A stretch of 64,000 nt of DNA from Tenrec ecaudatus (taxonomy: Eukaryota > Chordata > Mammalia > Afrosoricida > Tenrecidae), in NCBI RefSeq assembly GCF_050624435.1, contig NC_134542.1:11801497-11865496 (forward strand). Direction: 5' to 3'. Positions 34,016 to 44,500 of the stretch are shown here, piece after piece; position 1 is the stretch's first letter, and every line of letters starts with the position of its first letter. The notes under the pieces were generated by a model. The model worked only from the letters and a program-made list of their open reading frames with translations. It was not told where the DNA came from and searched no databases. Position numbers and translations under genes: made by a program.

Positions 34016-34814
34016 GAAATGAATTTGATTCAGAAAGGTTCTCCCTGGGACTTTCTATTTAAATGAGGCCTAGGCCTCCCAACCAGGGAGATCACAAGAG
34101 GGGCACAATTCTAGGACATTCTGAGGTCATGCCATTCCTGGGGGAAAATGGTCCCAAGCAGCAACTTTGCTGTGGTGTTTCATGAATATGTATGAGCCGT
34201 GACTTTTACTAGCAGGAGGTGAACAATCTCTGAGGGTACATGACAACAGCTTTCTTTGACCTGAATTAGCAGGCAAAAATTAAAAAAAAGAACAAAAACT
34301 TCATATTTCAAACAACTGAGTGCAGCAACATAATGACATTGGTTGGAAAACATTCCAAGGTAACAGGAACTCTGCCAGTCGTTTACAAAGCACTGTAAAA
34401 GCACGTACCATGGGGATCATATTTCAATAAATACTACTTTGCTTCCAGATCATTGTGGAATCAGAAGACGATCAAATGAGACACCATCTTGAAATCTAGG
34501 AGTTGTTTCCTGGAGCAGAAACTTGTGAATATCCTCCTTACTTTTCAGCTGTTTGTTGTTGAAATGTCTTTCACTGCCAAGATTTTACCGTGTCCTCACT
34601 CAAACGAATGATGATTGTCAGTTTACACAGTTAAAAGGAGTCCTTTGCAAAAGGGCTTAGCTTCCTAATGATTGTATTACAAAAGTACACCTGCTTATTA
34701 ATTTAAAAATGAGATTTGGGACAATGTCTCCAACAGGTTTCATTCTTATTGAGTCGACTGCAATCTTATTGACACATGACCTTTTTGGTCAGAGGAGAAG
34801 CACCTCGTAGGATT
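34016..34814. other. Anonymous intergenic DNA
   Basis: About 800 bp with no repeat or gene I recognise. Confidence 0.4.
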
Positions 34815-35460
34815 TCTAATGATGTAAATCTTTATTTATTAAAATCCTTTTCTTGTTCTCTTTTCTCCTTCTCCTCCTCCTCCTTCCTCTTATTTTTCTT
34901 GCCTTTTTTTGTGTAAGTATGTCCTTGGGTAAATGCTGCCCTTTTGATCTTAAGTGGTTGATTATTCTTAGGTGTGTGTACCTCATTAGTGTTATTGTTC
35001 CCTTTATTGCTCGTTGTCCATCGTTTGGCCACTCGTGTGAGTTCATGTCTGACCTAAGGTGACTAAGGTCCTGGTCTTGGGCATTCTACCAATCTCGACC
35101 TGACCAGCAAGCATAATGTCTTGTATGATTTTGAGGTTTAAAAATATATATTATGAATTGGGAGTTAATGCATATAGCATATAACTGCATAGATCAGCAC
35201 ACCCAGCAGTGTTGTACAATTTGTACCACAATCAGTTTCCAAGCATTCTTTTCCTAGCTTGACTCCGTTGTTCTACATTTGCTTCCCATTTCATTCTGGA
35301 GACTTTGATGTGATCCCTTTCAGGTCAGTTGGTAGGGGTAGTTGGGCACGATTCTATTATGTTCTTCTGGTTTCAGGGTTGTGGAGACTGACGTTTGCTC
35401 AGTTCATTTGAGTCCACTGGACTAATTGTTTCCGTATGAGAGGTGTAAATATTTACAAAA
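34815..35460 (-). repeat. Possible antisense retroposon, unclassified
   Basis: Starts with ATCTTTATTTATTAAAATCC (a reversed AATAAA-containing end) and a pyrimidine stretch. A body of repeat-like character runs to GAGGTGTAAATATTTAC. I suspect an antisense relative of the AATAAA-ended retroposons but cannot match it firmly to another copy in the window. Confidence 0.3.
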
Positions 35461-35489
35461 CCAGGTTGCTACAATTTTCTTCCAAGGAT

Positions 35490-35566
35490 CAGATGGTTGG
35501 TGGATTTGAACTGCTGACTTTTCACTTACACAGCCAAGTGCTTAACTACTACCAAATTAAGCCAAA
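35490..35566 (-). mobile_element. AfroSINE fragment, antisense
   Basis: GGTTGGTGGATTTGAACTGCTGAC is the reversed B-box region, followed by CCAAGTGCTTAACTACTACC. Cut on the right by the solo LTR insertion. Confidence 0.65.
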
Positions 35567-35571
35567 TTCAC

Positions 35572-36149
35572 TGTGGTAGTTATGTAATCTGATGTCAGTT
35601 TGAGAGGATTATGGTTGAAGGGGTGGAATCTAGACTGTAAATTAAGATATAACCAGTGAGGCCTCTTTGTGTGGGCATGACCTTCTGAGCATTCTGGGAA
35701 CTCCTGCATTTCCTCATGGGGGCCAGGAGATACTTCTCTCTCTCCTCTCACTCTCTTGGAGATTCTCTACTGACAAGACTCACTCCCAGGGAGACACTCT
35801 GCTGACTAGATACATGGCATTACGCTGAGAGAGCCCGTGCTCTGGGAACTGGAGAAGCCACGTGGAGACCCCTGCCAGTGCTGAGATGCTTACAACACCA
35901 CTGGATCCAAAGACTTTCTACCCACTCGCCTGTGATCATCCTGTAGTTGGCGTCATTGCTTGTGTTTCGTGAGTCTGAAGAGGACTTTATAGATTAATAT
36001 CGGACATATGGGCTAATAACAGACTCATGGGCTTGGACTGGACTGGGTTGGGATGCTATCTTAATGTACAATTACCTTTTATATAAAACTCTGTCTTATA
36101 TGCATGAATTTTTATGAATTTGTTTCTCTAGTCTACCTGGACTAACACC
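35572..36149 (-). mobile_element. Solo LTR, family T copy 3, divergent U3/U5
   Basis: A 578-bp element starting TGTGGTAGTTATG on the strand shown. It ends GTCTACCTGGACTAACACC, the reversed family T start. The flanking pentamers TTCAC (35567-35571) and CTCAC (36150-36154) match at four of five positions. The right half is close to the other family T copies, while the left half (35572-35830) is largely different. This copy therefore represents another subfamily or a recombinant LTR. Confidence 0.75.
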
Positions 36150-36154
36150 CTCAC

Positions 36155-36335
36155 TCTCAAGTCGATGCCGACTCATAGTGACCCTATAGAACAATGTAGA
36201 AGTGCCCCTGTGAGTTTTGGAGACTGGAATTTTTATGGGAGTTGGAAGCCCTATCATTTTTCTGCACAGCAGTTGGTGGTTTTGAACTGCTGACCTTGTG
36301 CTTAAGGGCCCAATCGCTCTACCACACCACCCCTA
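36155..36335 (-). mobile_element. AfroSINE, antisense
   Basis: TCAAGTCGATGCCGACTCATAG (reversed tail), CCCTATCATTTTTCTGCACAG, GGTTTTGAACTGCTGACCTTG (reversed B-box) and CTCTACCACACCACCCC (reversed head). It directly follows the LTR target duplication. The solo LTR may have landed in this SINE's flank. Confidence 0.82.
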
Positions 36336-36737
36336 AAATAGGAAAAAGAAGGGAATGCTAATACTGATCACCACTAATCTCTTTAGAAACGCATGCATTT
36401 CTGGTTAGTTTGACAACCTTAAAGTATTTCATGGAATGTAAAGGAAAATTAAAGCCAACCAAATGTAATTTTTCTCTCCATCGTTTTACATACTATTTTG
36501 GCTTAGGGCATTGTTATAGTTTATGAATTTCTCTTCAGTGTCAACCACAGACTTGTCAATTACTGCTAGAGAGGTTTGCAAAGGCACTGCACTTGTATAT
36601 TTCTTCTTTTTTGAAGTAAAAAGAACTTCTCAGAACTCCGTGGTTGGTGTGATGCAAATTGATGGAAGGGCCACAGAAGAGAGATACCTGAGAGAGCTTT
36701 TCTCAAATGTGACAGCTCCTAGCTTTCATCATATAGT
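36336..36737. other. No feature recognised
   Basis: About 400 bp with no repeat or gene I recognise. Confidence 0.4.
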
Positions 36738-36925
36738 AAGGTGCCCTGCTATTTAGCTGGTTACACATTGAGCTGCTAACCACAAGGTCAACAGTTCGAA
36801 TCTACTAATCACTATAAGGGAGAAAGATGAGGCTGTCTGTTCCTATAAAATTTTATAGTGTCTAGTCTGTTTTATAGGGTCATTATAAGTTGACTCAATG
36901 ACAATGGACTAGGTAAATCACTGTG
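36738..36925 (+). mobile_element. AfroSINE
   Basis: AAGGTGCCCTGCTATTTAGC head, GCTGCTAACCACAAGGTCAAC and AACAGTTCGAATCTACTAATC, ATAAGGGAGAAAGATGAGGC, and an AGTTGACTCAATGACAATGG tail. Confidence 0.83.
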
Positions 36926-37207
36926 TTGTTCTGACTTAGTCTAACTTACTGGATAACTCAGGAAAACTCATTTGTGCCTTTTAATGTGATGTACATTGGC
37001 CCCTACTTTGAAATGACTGAAGCAACCTTTTCATAACATATTCTTCCTCAAAATCACTTTCACTAGCTGCATGTGTAGGTTTTAAATCATGGAAAAAACA
37101 TCAAGCCTTTCTTGCACTAAAAAACTGTAGATACCTGGGCCAAATTACCTACCACAGCCAAAACCATTAGCAGTAAATATTGGCTATAAGAATGCTAGCT
37201 TGATATC

Positions 37208-37340
37208 CGGGGCTCATGTGGGGAGAGAATGCTCTGAAAATGATAATGGCAGCATATGTGCAAATGTGCTCGACACAATGGATGAATGTATGGATTGTGA
37301 TAAGAGACTTAAGAGCCCCCCCCAATAAAAGTATTTAATT
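37208..37340 (+). mobile_element. Retroposon family A, 5'-truncated copy
   Basis: Only the last 130 bp of the family: GAGAGAATGCTCTGAAAATG, CAAATGTGCTCGACACAATGG, GTATGGATTGTGATAAGAG, ending CCCAATAAAAGTATTTAATT. An imperfect direct repeat, AATGCTAGCTTGATA left and AATGCTAGGTTGAAA right (37192-37206; 37345-37359), fits a target duplication. The 5' truncation fits LINE-type reverse transcription. Confidence 0.75.
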
Positions 37341-37599
37341 AAAAAATGCTAGGTTGAAAAAAACCTTCATCCAGTCAGTCTATTTATATTTTAAGAAATG
37401 TTCAAAAGTAGTAATTTATACATTTCTGAACCTAATATCTAAGGAAACAGATACATCTATTTTAATTGTCTATAGTTAACAATCACATATGAATTTATAA
37501 AATGACAACCCTTAATTGATGACTAAAGATTAATTGGTGTTCACCCAGCTCTGTTGACTTTGCTGCCGCAGTATTCTCTAGCACGGCATAACAAAGTCG

Positions 37600-37795
37600 G
37601 AAGGAGTCCTAATGGTGCAGTGGGTCACTAACGCACTGTAGGTGAGCTGCTAGCCACAAGGTGGACAGCTTGAACTGCCAGCAGCTGCTCCATGGGAGAA
37701 AGAGGAAGCTTTCAGATTCCGTAAATGCACAAGCCCTAATACAGAGTCACTATGGGTTGGACCGGACTTGACAGCAATGACTCACACAGTGTAAG
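37600..37795 (+). mobile_element. AfroSINE
   Basis: GAGTCCTAATGGTGCAGTGG head, GAGCTGCTAGCCACAAGGTGG, CATGGGAGAAAGAGGAAGC and a GGTTGGACCGGACTTGACAGC tail. Confidence 0.82.
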
Positions 37796-37884
37796 GTGCC
37801 TCCGTGGGTAACTGAGGTTCTCCGAAGTCTGGGAAAGTGTCAGGAAAACTTCAGTCCCTCAGGCACTGAATTAGTTCTTTTTTT

Positions 37885-38318
37885 AAAAAAAGAACACGCA
37901 CACTGCTACAGATAAGAGCCCACAACACAGGGAATCTAGGATAGATAAACCCCTCAGGGCCAACAAGGAGAGTAGAGCTACCAGGAGGATTAGAAGAGGG
38001 TGGGGGAGGAGGGGAATTTATCACAAGGATCAATCCAGAACCCCCTCCCAGGGGAACAAATAACAGAAAAATGGGTGAGGGGTGACAGAGGATGATGTAA
38101 GATATGGAAAAAATAATCTATAACTTATGAGGGAGGGCAGGTCGTGGGAGGGAGTGGGAAGAAATGGAGAGACATATCAGGGGCTCAAGTGGGAAGAGAA
38201 TGCTTTGAAAATGATGATGGCGGCATATGTGCAAATGTGCTTGACACACTGGAGGAATGTATGGATTTTGATGAGATGTAAGAGCCCCAAATAAATGTTT
38301 TCTGCTGTTTTTTTTTTT
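37885..38318 (+). mobile_element. Retroposon family A, second subfamily
   Basis: About 430 bp with the family A order: CAACACAGGGAATCTAGGATAG, GGGGAATTTATCACAAGGATC, CCCTCCCAGGGGAACAAATAAC, ATAATCTATAACTTATGAGGG, CAAATGTGCTTGACACACTGG and a CCCCAAATAAATG end. It differs from the 10556, 39740 and 51948 copies in the last 120 bp (GGCGGCATATGTGC instead of GGGCAACGAATGTAC) and groups with the 37208 copy. The 5' part is missing. Confidence 0.75.
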
Positions 38319-38464
38319 AAAGAAGGCATCCCTGATTAAGTTTCTAAATTTTTCTATATTTTTGCTTTGTATTGTTTTGTTTCATTTTTCTTGGTACATG
38401 TCAGGGTGTTTCTCAGAGGTGTTATATCATTGGAGGTGACCTTTTTAAGCTGTGTAATGTGATG

Positions 38465-38710
38465 CTTTTCTGTTTTTCAGTATATGAAACTCAGGATTGA
38501 TGAGCCTATAGGGACAGCGAGTAGAATAAGAGTTTGGGGGGAAGGGGGGTACATTGTTGGTGGTGGGATAAAAGGGAGATGATTTCAAGGAATCCATGTA
38601 GAAAAAGAATGTTTGGACTGATTGTGGTAGCAATTGTACATTCTACTTGATGTGATTGAACTCTGGAATGATATGATATATGTATTAAATCTCAATGAAT
38701 AATAAATTAT
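38465..38710 (+). mobile_element. Retroposon family B
   Basis: About 245 bp: GGATTGATGAGCCTATAGGG, AGAATAAGAGTTTGG with a G-rich run, GACTGATTGTGGTAGCAATTG, TTGATGTGATTGAACTCTGG, ending CAATGAATAATAAATT. It matches the copy at 46485-46735 along its whole length. No reading frame. Function and source unknown. Confidence 0.65.
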
Positions 38711-39224
38711 TTTTAAATGAGATTTTTAGAAGATAGGGGATACATGCGTGTGTTTCCAACAGTTTGTAGAAAAACGGAATGGAAAGAAGTAGAGTTCCTC
38801 CAGAACGTTTGAAGCATCAGCCTATGATACTGCCATGCCTTGCCTATGTGAGCGGACAGCCTCCCAGAAAATGGTTGTTTTCTCTATTTCTGAAGCATCT
38901 GGTGACCTGTGAATCTTGTCTTCAGTTAGCTTCCTCAAGGTTAGGGTGAGAGGTGGGCCCATGAATCCAGATGCAGGCCTGCACCTGCATGCCTAGCCGG
39001 CATTCTTGCAGCTGTGCGCTATATTGTTCATATGGTTGCGGAGAAGGGCAAGCTATATAGAGGGCGATCGAAGCAGATGTAAATCTAATTGAAGATCTGC
39101 CTATCTAATCTCGGGGTGTGGTTAGAACTGCCTATCTAACCTCGGGCCGGGTGAATCTATAGCATCCCCTCCATAAGGAAACAGAACACGCTATTGTGGG
39201 CTCTACTGAGTGGGTCTCCTAGAG
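38711..39224. other. No feature recognised
   Basis: About 510 bp with no gene or repeat family I recognise. A local direct repeat, CTGCCTATCTAATCTCGGGG and CTGCCTATCTAACCTCGGGC, occurs at 39098 and 39129. Confidence 0.45.
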
Positions 39225-39445
39225 GGGAGGAAGAGAGTCCTGGTGGCAAATTGGGTGATGAGGTGGATGGAAAACCGCCATGGCAGCAATTAGAAACTAC
39301 CGATAGTTCTGTGGGAGCAAGGTGAAGTTTTCTGTTCCCCTAAGGATTGCACCCTCAGAAACCTACCGTGGCAGTTTTACTGTGCCTGTAGGGTCATTAA
39401 GCATTACAAGCAACTCGATGGCAGCCGTGGTAGTAAAAGGGGTGC
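39225..39445 (+). mobile_element. AfroSINE
   Basis: GAGTCCTGGTGGCAAATTGG head, CAATTAGAAACTACCGATAG, TCTGTTCCCCTAAGGATTGC, TTTTACTGTGCCTGTAGGGTC and a CAACTCGATGGCAGCC tail. Confidence 0.8.
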
Positions 39446-39479
39446 TAGGGGAATTTCAGTTTGCTTACCGTGGCCTTGC

Positions 39480-39705
39480 CACCAGGAAACACCAATCATA
39501 AAGAACGGAGATCCTGTTTGGTGGAGAGTTGGTGAACACCAGGGAAAGCATCCGTGAGATGGACTGACACAGTCATCACAACGGGTTCAAACATGGCAAC
39601 CAGCATAAGGATGCTATCGATGTGGGGGTGCTCCCTCTGATACACGTGAAGTCACCATGCGCTGGGGCGGACTCAAGAGCAACTAACGACATCGCCGTCG
39701 TGGAT
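39480..39705 (+). mobile_element. RTE LINE 3' end
   Basis: GTGAGATGGACTGACACAGTC, CACAACGGGTTCAAACATGGC, then a tail GCGGACTCAAGAGCAACTAACGAC. Same portion of RTE as 1465-1700 and 16350-16560. Confidence 0.72.
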
Positions 39706-39739
39706 TGGATCGTGGGCCTCAATAAGATACACTAACGTC

Positions 39740-40362
39740 AGTACCAGTGCACATCCTCTGGTCTAGCCAGGTTTGTAAAGTAGAATTGGGATCATGATAG
39801 TGAGGGGAGCGGGGGAGGAAGCATTTAGGAACTAGAGGAAAGTTGTATGTTTCATCGTTGCTACACTGCACCCTGACTGGCTCGTCTCCTCCCCATGACC
39901 TTTCCATAAGGGGATGTCCAGTTGCCTACAGATGGGCTTTGGGTCCAGATAGGAACTGGAAACACAGGGAATTCAGGATGGATGATCTCTTCAGGACCAG
40001 TGGTGAGAGTGCTGATACCAGGACAGTGGAGGGAGGGTAGGGTAGAAAGGGGTAACTGATTACAAGGATCTATATATAAACTCTTCCCTGGGGGACGGAC
40101 AACAGAAAAGTGTGTGAAGGGAGACGTCAGACAGTGTAAGATATGAGAAAATAATAATTTATAAATTACCAAGGGTTCATAAGGGAGGGGGTAACAGGTA
40201 GGGAGGCGGAAAAATGAGGAGTTGATGCCAGGGACTTATGTGGAGAGTAAATGTTTTGAGAATGATGAGGGTAACGAATGTACAAATGTTCTTTATAGAA
40301 TTGATGTACGTATGGATTGTGATAAGAGTTATATGAGCCCCCAATAAAATGATTTTTTAACA
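39740..40362 (+). mobile_element. Retroposon family A, 5'-inverted copy
   Basis: A 623-bp element with a 15-16-bp imperfect direct repeat beginning AAGATACACT (39724-39739 and 40363-40378). From 39947 to 40362 it is in sense (AGATAGGAACTGGAAACAC to CCCCCAATAAAATG). From 39740 to 39946 it is the reverse complement of the 5' portion of the 51948 copy, positions 51965-52170. The inverted and direct parts are exactly adjacent in the parent sequence (52170 then 52171). The junction differs from that of the 10556 copy, so the inversions were independent. No credible coding frame. Confidence 0.9.
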
Positions 40363-40780
40363 AAGATACACTCATGTCCTCATTCCGGGTGCCTAGGAAC
40401 ATAAACTTACTTGGAAAGTGAACCTTTACAGATGGAATTAGTTAACTGGTGCGGGGTGTTTCCCAGTCCAATATGAACAGTGTCTTGGCAAAAAATGGAG
40501 AAGAGCTTGCTGGAGCTAGAATACAGTATACAGAGGAAATAATGGCTTTACAGTTAAAGGAACCAAAGAAGCAGGTATTATATGGAGAAATCTCAGGCTG
40601 CAGAAACAGGCCTGTGAGAGGAACATAACAGACCATCACAGGAGCAGGACACTATGGCATCGCCCAGGAACTCATGAAACCTACAACGTCTAGGCCTTGG
40701 TTGTCTTTCAGACCATGAACTTTATCCTTCTAAAAAACTGAGTCCAACTTGGTTTAAGGTTCATGTACAGGAAGGACAAT

Positions 40781-41155
40781 TGTGACCGCTAAATGATCTC
40801 AAGTGATCCAGAACTAAGACTGCAGGAGTTGTGTGCATGCCCAACTAGTTATGTTCAGTATCCTAGATGTCATTTGGAATTTTTAGACTCCAGCTTGGCC
40901 CACCCTGTCCAAGCTCCCACTGAAAAGGGGGACCGTGAAAGAGCATGTAAAACCGAATGACTGCGCAGACTGCTCAAACCAGAAAACTTGCCCCAAGAAA
41001 CACACCGATTTTTCACTCAGAATAATCGTCCTACAACAACAGTTCATTTGTAAGCTCAAAGAGACCCTGTTGCCTATGATGTCTCTCCTACAGGACCTAT
41101 TCTTTAATAAACGCCTTCATGCAACTTCGACTTTCTAGTCTTTTTGTCGATGGCC
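40781..41155 (+). mobile_element. Candidate ERV-type LTR
   Basis: A non-coding segment from TGTGACCGCTAAATGATC to about the GTCGATGGCCA region. It has GACTGCGCAGACTGCTCAAACC in its middle and TTCTTTAATAAACGCCTTC (AATAAA at 41104-41109) followed by a short U5-like part. This layout suits a retroviral solo LTR. I found no matching flank duplication, so the ends and the call are tentative. No gag, pol or env sequence is nearby. Confidence 0.4.
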
Positions 41156-42439
41156 ATCTCCGAGAAGGAGACTCAGATAGATACAAAGGGGAAGGGGACC
41201 CTGTGTAATCAGAGGCAGAGATTGGAGTGTGGCGTGAAGCCAAGATACTGCCATGGCTTGCCAAGAACCACCTGAAGCTGCGAAGGGGCAAGGCAGGACT
41301 TCTCATTGTGACCCTGCCAACGCGTTGAGTCTTCCAGACTCAAGAAAGTACTTTTTTTGTTGTTGTTTTAAGGCACCTAGTTTGTACGACTTGGTCGTGG
41401 CAGTCTGAAGGAGGCAATACTGTGGGGACAAGAAGAATGCCTTGTTTTTGAAATGGCTTGTCATTTTGGAATTCATGCTTGGTACACAGTGGGTTGCATA
41501 GAATTCAATCCTGAGATATCACATGGATATCATGCCTTGACATGTTTGAAACTCTTTCGCTCTTTGTGCAATTGTACACGGTGCTAGTTGCACTCCTGAT
41601 GTCTGTGCATTCCTATCGGCAATTGCCTCAAAGGCTCTGTGTAGAAATGCAAAAAATTCCCTCCATACAATCAAATCGAGCATATTTACTTTGAGTCGCA
41701 TTTTATCCTGTGTGGCAGCCATGAATTCCAGCTTGACAGAGTATATGTTTCCCTCGAGTTTGGATGGGCTTTAATCTCGACACAGCTACAGATCACAAGA
41801 TTTGTTTCCCCCGGTAGAATCTACTGCACGTTAGAACCATCAGGCTCCCCCCACACCCCCTCTATGAATTCCACTTATGACAGTACTTTGCCTTCGGAAA
41901 TGAAGTTAGAATGAGCGAGAATGGGGATGGGGGATGGGGATCCTCAGTAGCCTGGCTTGATTAACTATAGCACTCGGCAAGAGTGGTTTCTACCCAGGGC
42001 TGACACAAGTCAAGTTGGGAATATGATCCTTCATAGCTAATTGAGAAAAGATTTCTCACTGTGCCCTACGAATCATTGATTCTTATTAATGAAGGTGGGT
42101 GTGAGTCAGTGCTGGAAGGCAGTGAAGGCTATATATGGGCTGGAGTAGTTATGAAGTAGCTTCATAAATAGGGTGGACAGAACTCACAAATGATTTGGGA
42201 ACAAAATTGCTTATGCCCTATATTTTTGGCCCTTGTACTTTATAGGGTGAAGTTTACTGCTTTGCCAATACCACCGCATCATGTAGAGGTACTTTTTGGT
42301 GGGGTTGAAAAGCAGGGCTTTCAGCCACACAAAGCCAGCTGGATTTTTGGTAACTCAAGCCTGGATTTCCATTCTCCCAGCTGCTCTCTTTGTTGATGTC
42401 AAATTAGACGCCATTTGGTAAGCTTGCGTTCTTAATGAG
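41156..42439. other. Anonymous DNA with one unassigned frame
   Basis: About 1.28 kb with no repeat I recognise. A minus-strand open frame at 41519-41722 (67 codons, starting MAATQDKMRLKVNMLD) looks protein-like in composition. I cannot match it to a family and it has no gene context. Confidence 0.35.
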
Positions 42440-42620
42440 TTCTTCTTCTCCTACTTCTTCCTCCTCCTCCTCCCCTCCTCTCCCCCTCCCCTCCTCTCCC
42501 CCTCCCCTCCCTCACCTTCTACTCCTCCTCCTCCTCCCCTCCCCTCCCCCTCCCCTCCCTCTCCTTCTTCTCCTCCCCTCCTCTCCTCCTCCTCTTCTTC
42601 CTCGTCTTCTCTCTTCTTCT
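42440..42620. repeat. Polypyrimidine tract (TCC/CCT-rich)
   Basis: About 180 bp of almost pure C and T on the strand shown, made of CTCCTC, CCCCTC and TTCTTC blocks with a few A. The complement is a polypurine run. It is a simple-sequence tract of the kind that can adopt triplex (H-DNA) structures. Confidence 0.95.
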
Positions 42621-43009
42621 GAATCCATTATTGGAATCTCTAAAGGTTTTTTTTTTTTAACTATTTATGTTTCAGGGTTTGCAGTGACTTCAATCAGGTT
42701 ATAGAGAAGTCATAGTCTATGTGGAGTCATATTCTATGCTGAGTAGACTTCCTACCTGACCTGGGCTCAACCTCCGGTGTAGGTAAATTTTATTTCACAC
42801 TCAATGCAATCTCACTTCTAATTCACAGTACCCCTCTTATTCATGGCAATAAATGGATTGACTTTGTTTAGTGAGTGTGCTTATTTGCACTAAATTAAAA
42901 GGCCACCTAGACTGGGCCTTTCTTTGTTATTTCAAATGCCGAGCTGCATTTTGGTCTTATAAAGAATGGTCAAGTTGGCAGGGCTTGCAACAGTGATAAC
43001 AACCATGCA
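42621..43009. other. No feature recognised
   Basis: About 390 bp with no gene or repeat I recognise, apart from a short T run near 42648. Confidence 0.4.
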
Positions 43010-43232
43010 CAACAACAACCACAAACCAGCAGTTACTTTTGAGTCCACTTCAACTCAGGACGACTCCCTGTGGATCAGAGTACAGCTGTGCTCCCTACCG
43101 CTTCCCATGGCTGTTCTTTCAGAAGTAGATGGCCAGGTCTTCTTTCGGCAGTGCCTCTGGGTGGACTTGCTCCTTTTTCCTGCTGGCTATGCAGCCTGCA
43201 CCCTAACCATTTGCACCAGTCAAGGGCTCCAC
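43010..43232 (-). mobile_element. AfroSINE, antisense
   Basis: ACAACAACCACAAACC start (reversed tail), GAAGTAGATGGCCAGGTCTTC, GCAGTGCCTCTGGGTGGAC, CCCTAACCATTTGCACCAG and AAGGGCTCCAC (reversed head). Confidence 0.82.
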
Positions 43233-43674
43233 TGCTAGGTTTACCTATCACATTTTGGGAACATAGGAAAATCAGTGTGTTTTACACCAAAGCATTTAAC
43301 GGAGAGGGCTTCTACTTAATCTTATAAAAGCAGGAAGACAAGCTTCCCCAGAAAAAATGCTTTCCCATTGATTTACATTCTAGTAAAGCACATTTTAGTT
43401 TTGAGGCCATGTTTCCATACCATTTCCATACTATCCCATCCCCACTCCCACCCCGTACCAGAGAGTCAGACATTTATTTTGACATTCATGTGTAGGTAAC
43501 TTTGAGGTGATAAACATAAAATATTGGACAGGAAAATACCATGTTTTTAAAATGGAAATTCACTTCAAAGTAGATATACCAGAAATGGGCTGACGTTATT
43601 TATATTCAAAAGAGGAAACTGATGGATTATTTAAGTGCCAGCGATCCTTTCAATAGTGTAGCTTATTTTCACTA
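43233..43674. other. No feature recognised
   Basis: About 440 bp with no repeat or gene I recognise. Confidence 0.4.
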
Positions 43675-43885
43675 AGAGGAACCCTTATGCTTTAGTGGTT
43701 ACAGGTTGGGTTGTGAGCCATAGGGACAGCAGTTCGAAACCAACAGCCCCTCTGAGGGAGAAAGCCCAGGTTTTCTACTCCTATGAAGACTTAGAGTGCC
43801 CGAAATTCAAAGGTGGCAATTTTACCCTGTCCTTTAGGGTCACTCTGAGTCAGCATCTTCTCGAGGCCAGTAAGTTTGGCGAATT
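43675..43885 (+). mobile_element. AfroSINE
   Basis: GGAACCCTTATGCTTTAGTGG head, CAGCAGTTCGAAACCAACAG B-box, GAGGGAGAAAGCCCAGG, TTTACCCTGTCCTTTAGGGTC and a TCGAGGCCAGTAAGTTTGG tail. One of the better preserved copies. Confidence 0.85.
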
Positions 43886-43989
43886 TTCATTAAAAATTTC
43901 GGTTTTCTTCATGAGGGTATAGATGTGGAATGGAAATGATTTCCATGGGGCTGGGGGAAGACCTTGTGTCTTGCACCCGTGAGAACTGG

Positions 43990-44500
43990 TGAAATAAAGG
44001 TTTCGTGGAAACATGCTTTGACAGGTGTCTACTATTTTCTGAGAAGAACAAACTACCCTGTCTTAGAAGAAGTATAGCCAGATATCCCTTAGAAGCAAGG
44101 TCGGCAATACTTTGTCTCAGGTACTTTGACCTTGTACCAAGAGAGACCAGTTCCTGGAAAACAGACTTCACACTTGATAACGTAGAGCAGCGGTTTTCAA
44201 CCCGTGGGTCACGACCCCTTTGGGGGTTGATCAACCCTTTCACGGGGGTCGCCCGGTTCATCACAGTAGCAACATTACAGGTATGAAATAGCAATGAACA
44301 TAATTTGATGGTTGGGGGTCCCCACAACATGAAGCACTGTATGAAAGGGTCATGGCATTAGGAAGGTGGGGAACCACTGATATAGCGGGATAATGAAAAA
44401 AAAGGAAGACCCTCGATTAGATAAATGGGTTCAAATATAAAACATATTGTTCTCTTGCAGACAGGGTTGATGGGGATTGGAACCAAGTCTTTGGCATCTA
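43990..44500 (+). mobile_element. RTE LINE 3' part, interrupted by a SPIN element
   Basis: The left part reaches 44187: CCTTAGAAGCAAGGTCGGC, AGAGAGACCAGTTCCTGG, CTTGATAACGTAGAG. The right part resumes at 44380 and reads GAAAAAAAAGGAAGACCCTCG and ATAAATGGGTTCAAATATAA. The two join in RTE order when 44188-44379 is removed. Confidence 0.78.
44188..44379. mobile_element. SPIN-type hAT MITE inside RTE
   Basis: A 192-bp non-autonomous element with inverted ends CAGCGGTTTTCAACCCG and GTGGGGAACCACTG. Internal phrases GGGTCACGACCCCTTTGGGG and ATGGTTGGGGGTCCCCACAAC are those of SPIN (space invader) hAT elements. The 8-bp flanks ACGTAGAG (44180-44187) and ATATAGCG (44380-44387) match at five of eight positions, with the central TAG shared, as expected for an old hAT duplication. 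It has no coding capacity and depended on a transposase from elsewhere. Confidence 0.9.

Noticed and set aside
40400-41340. A full endogenous retrovirus
   Set aside because: Only an LTR-like segment is visible; no gag, pol or env similarity was seen on either strand around it.
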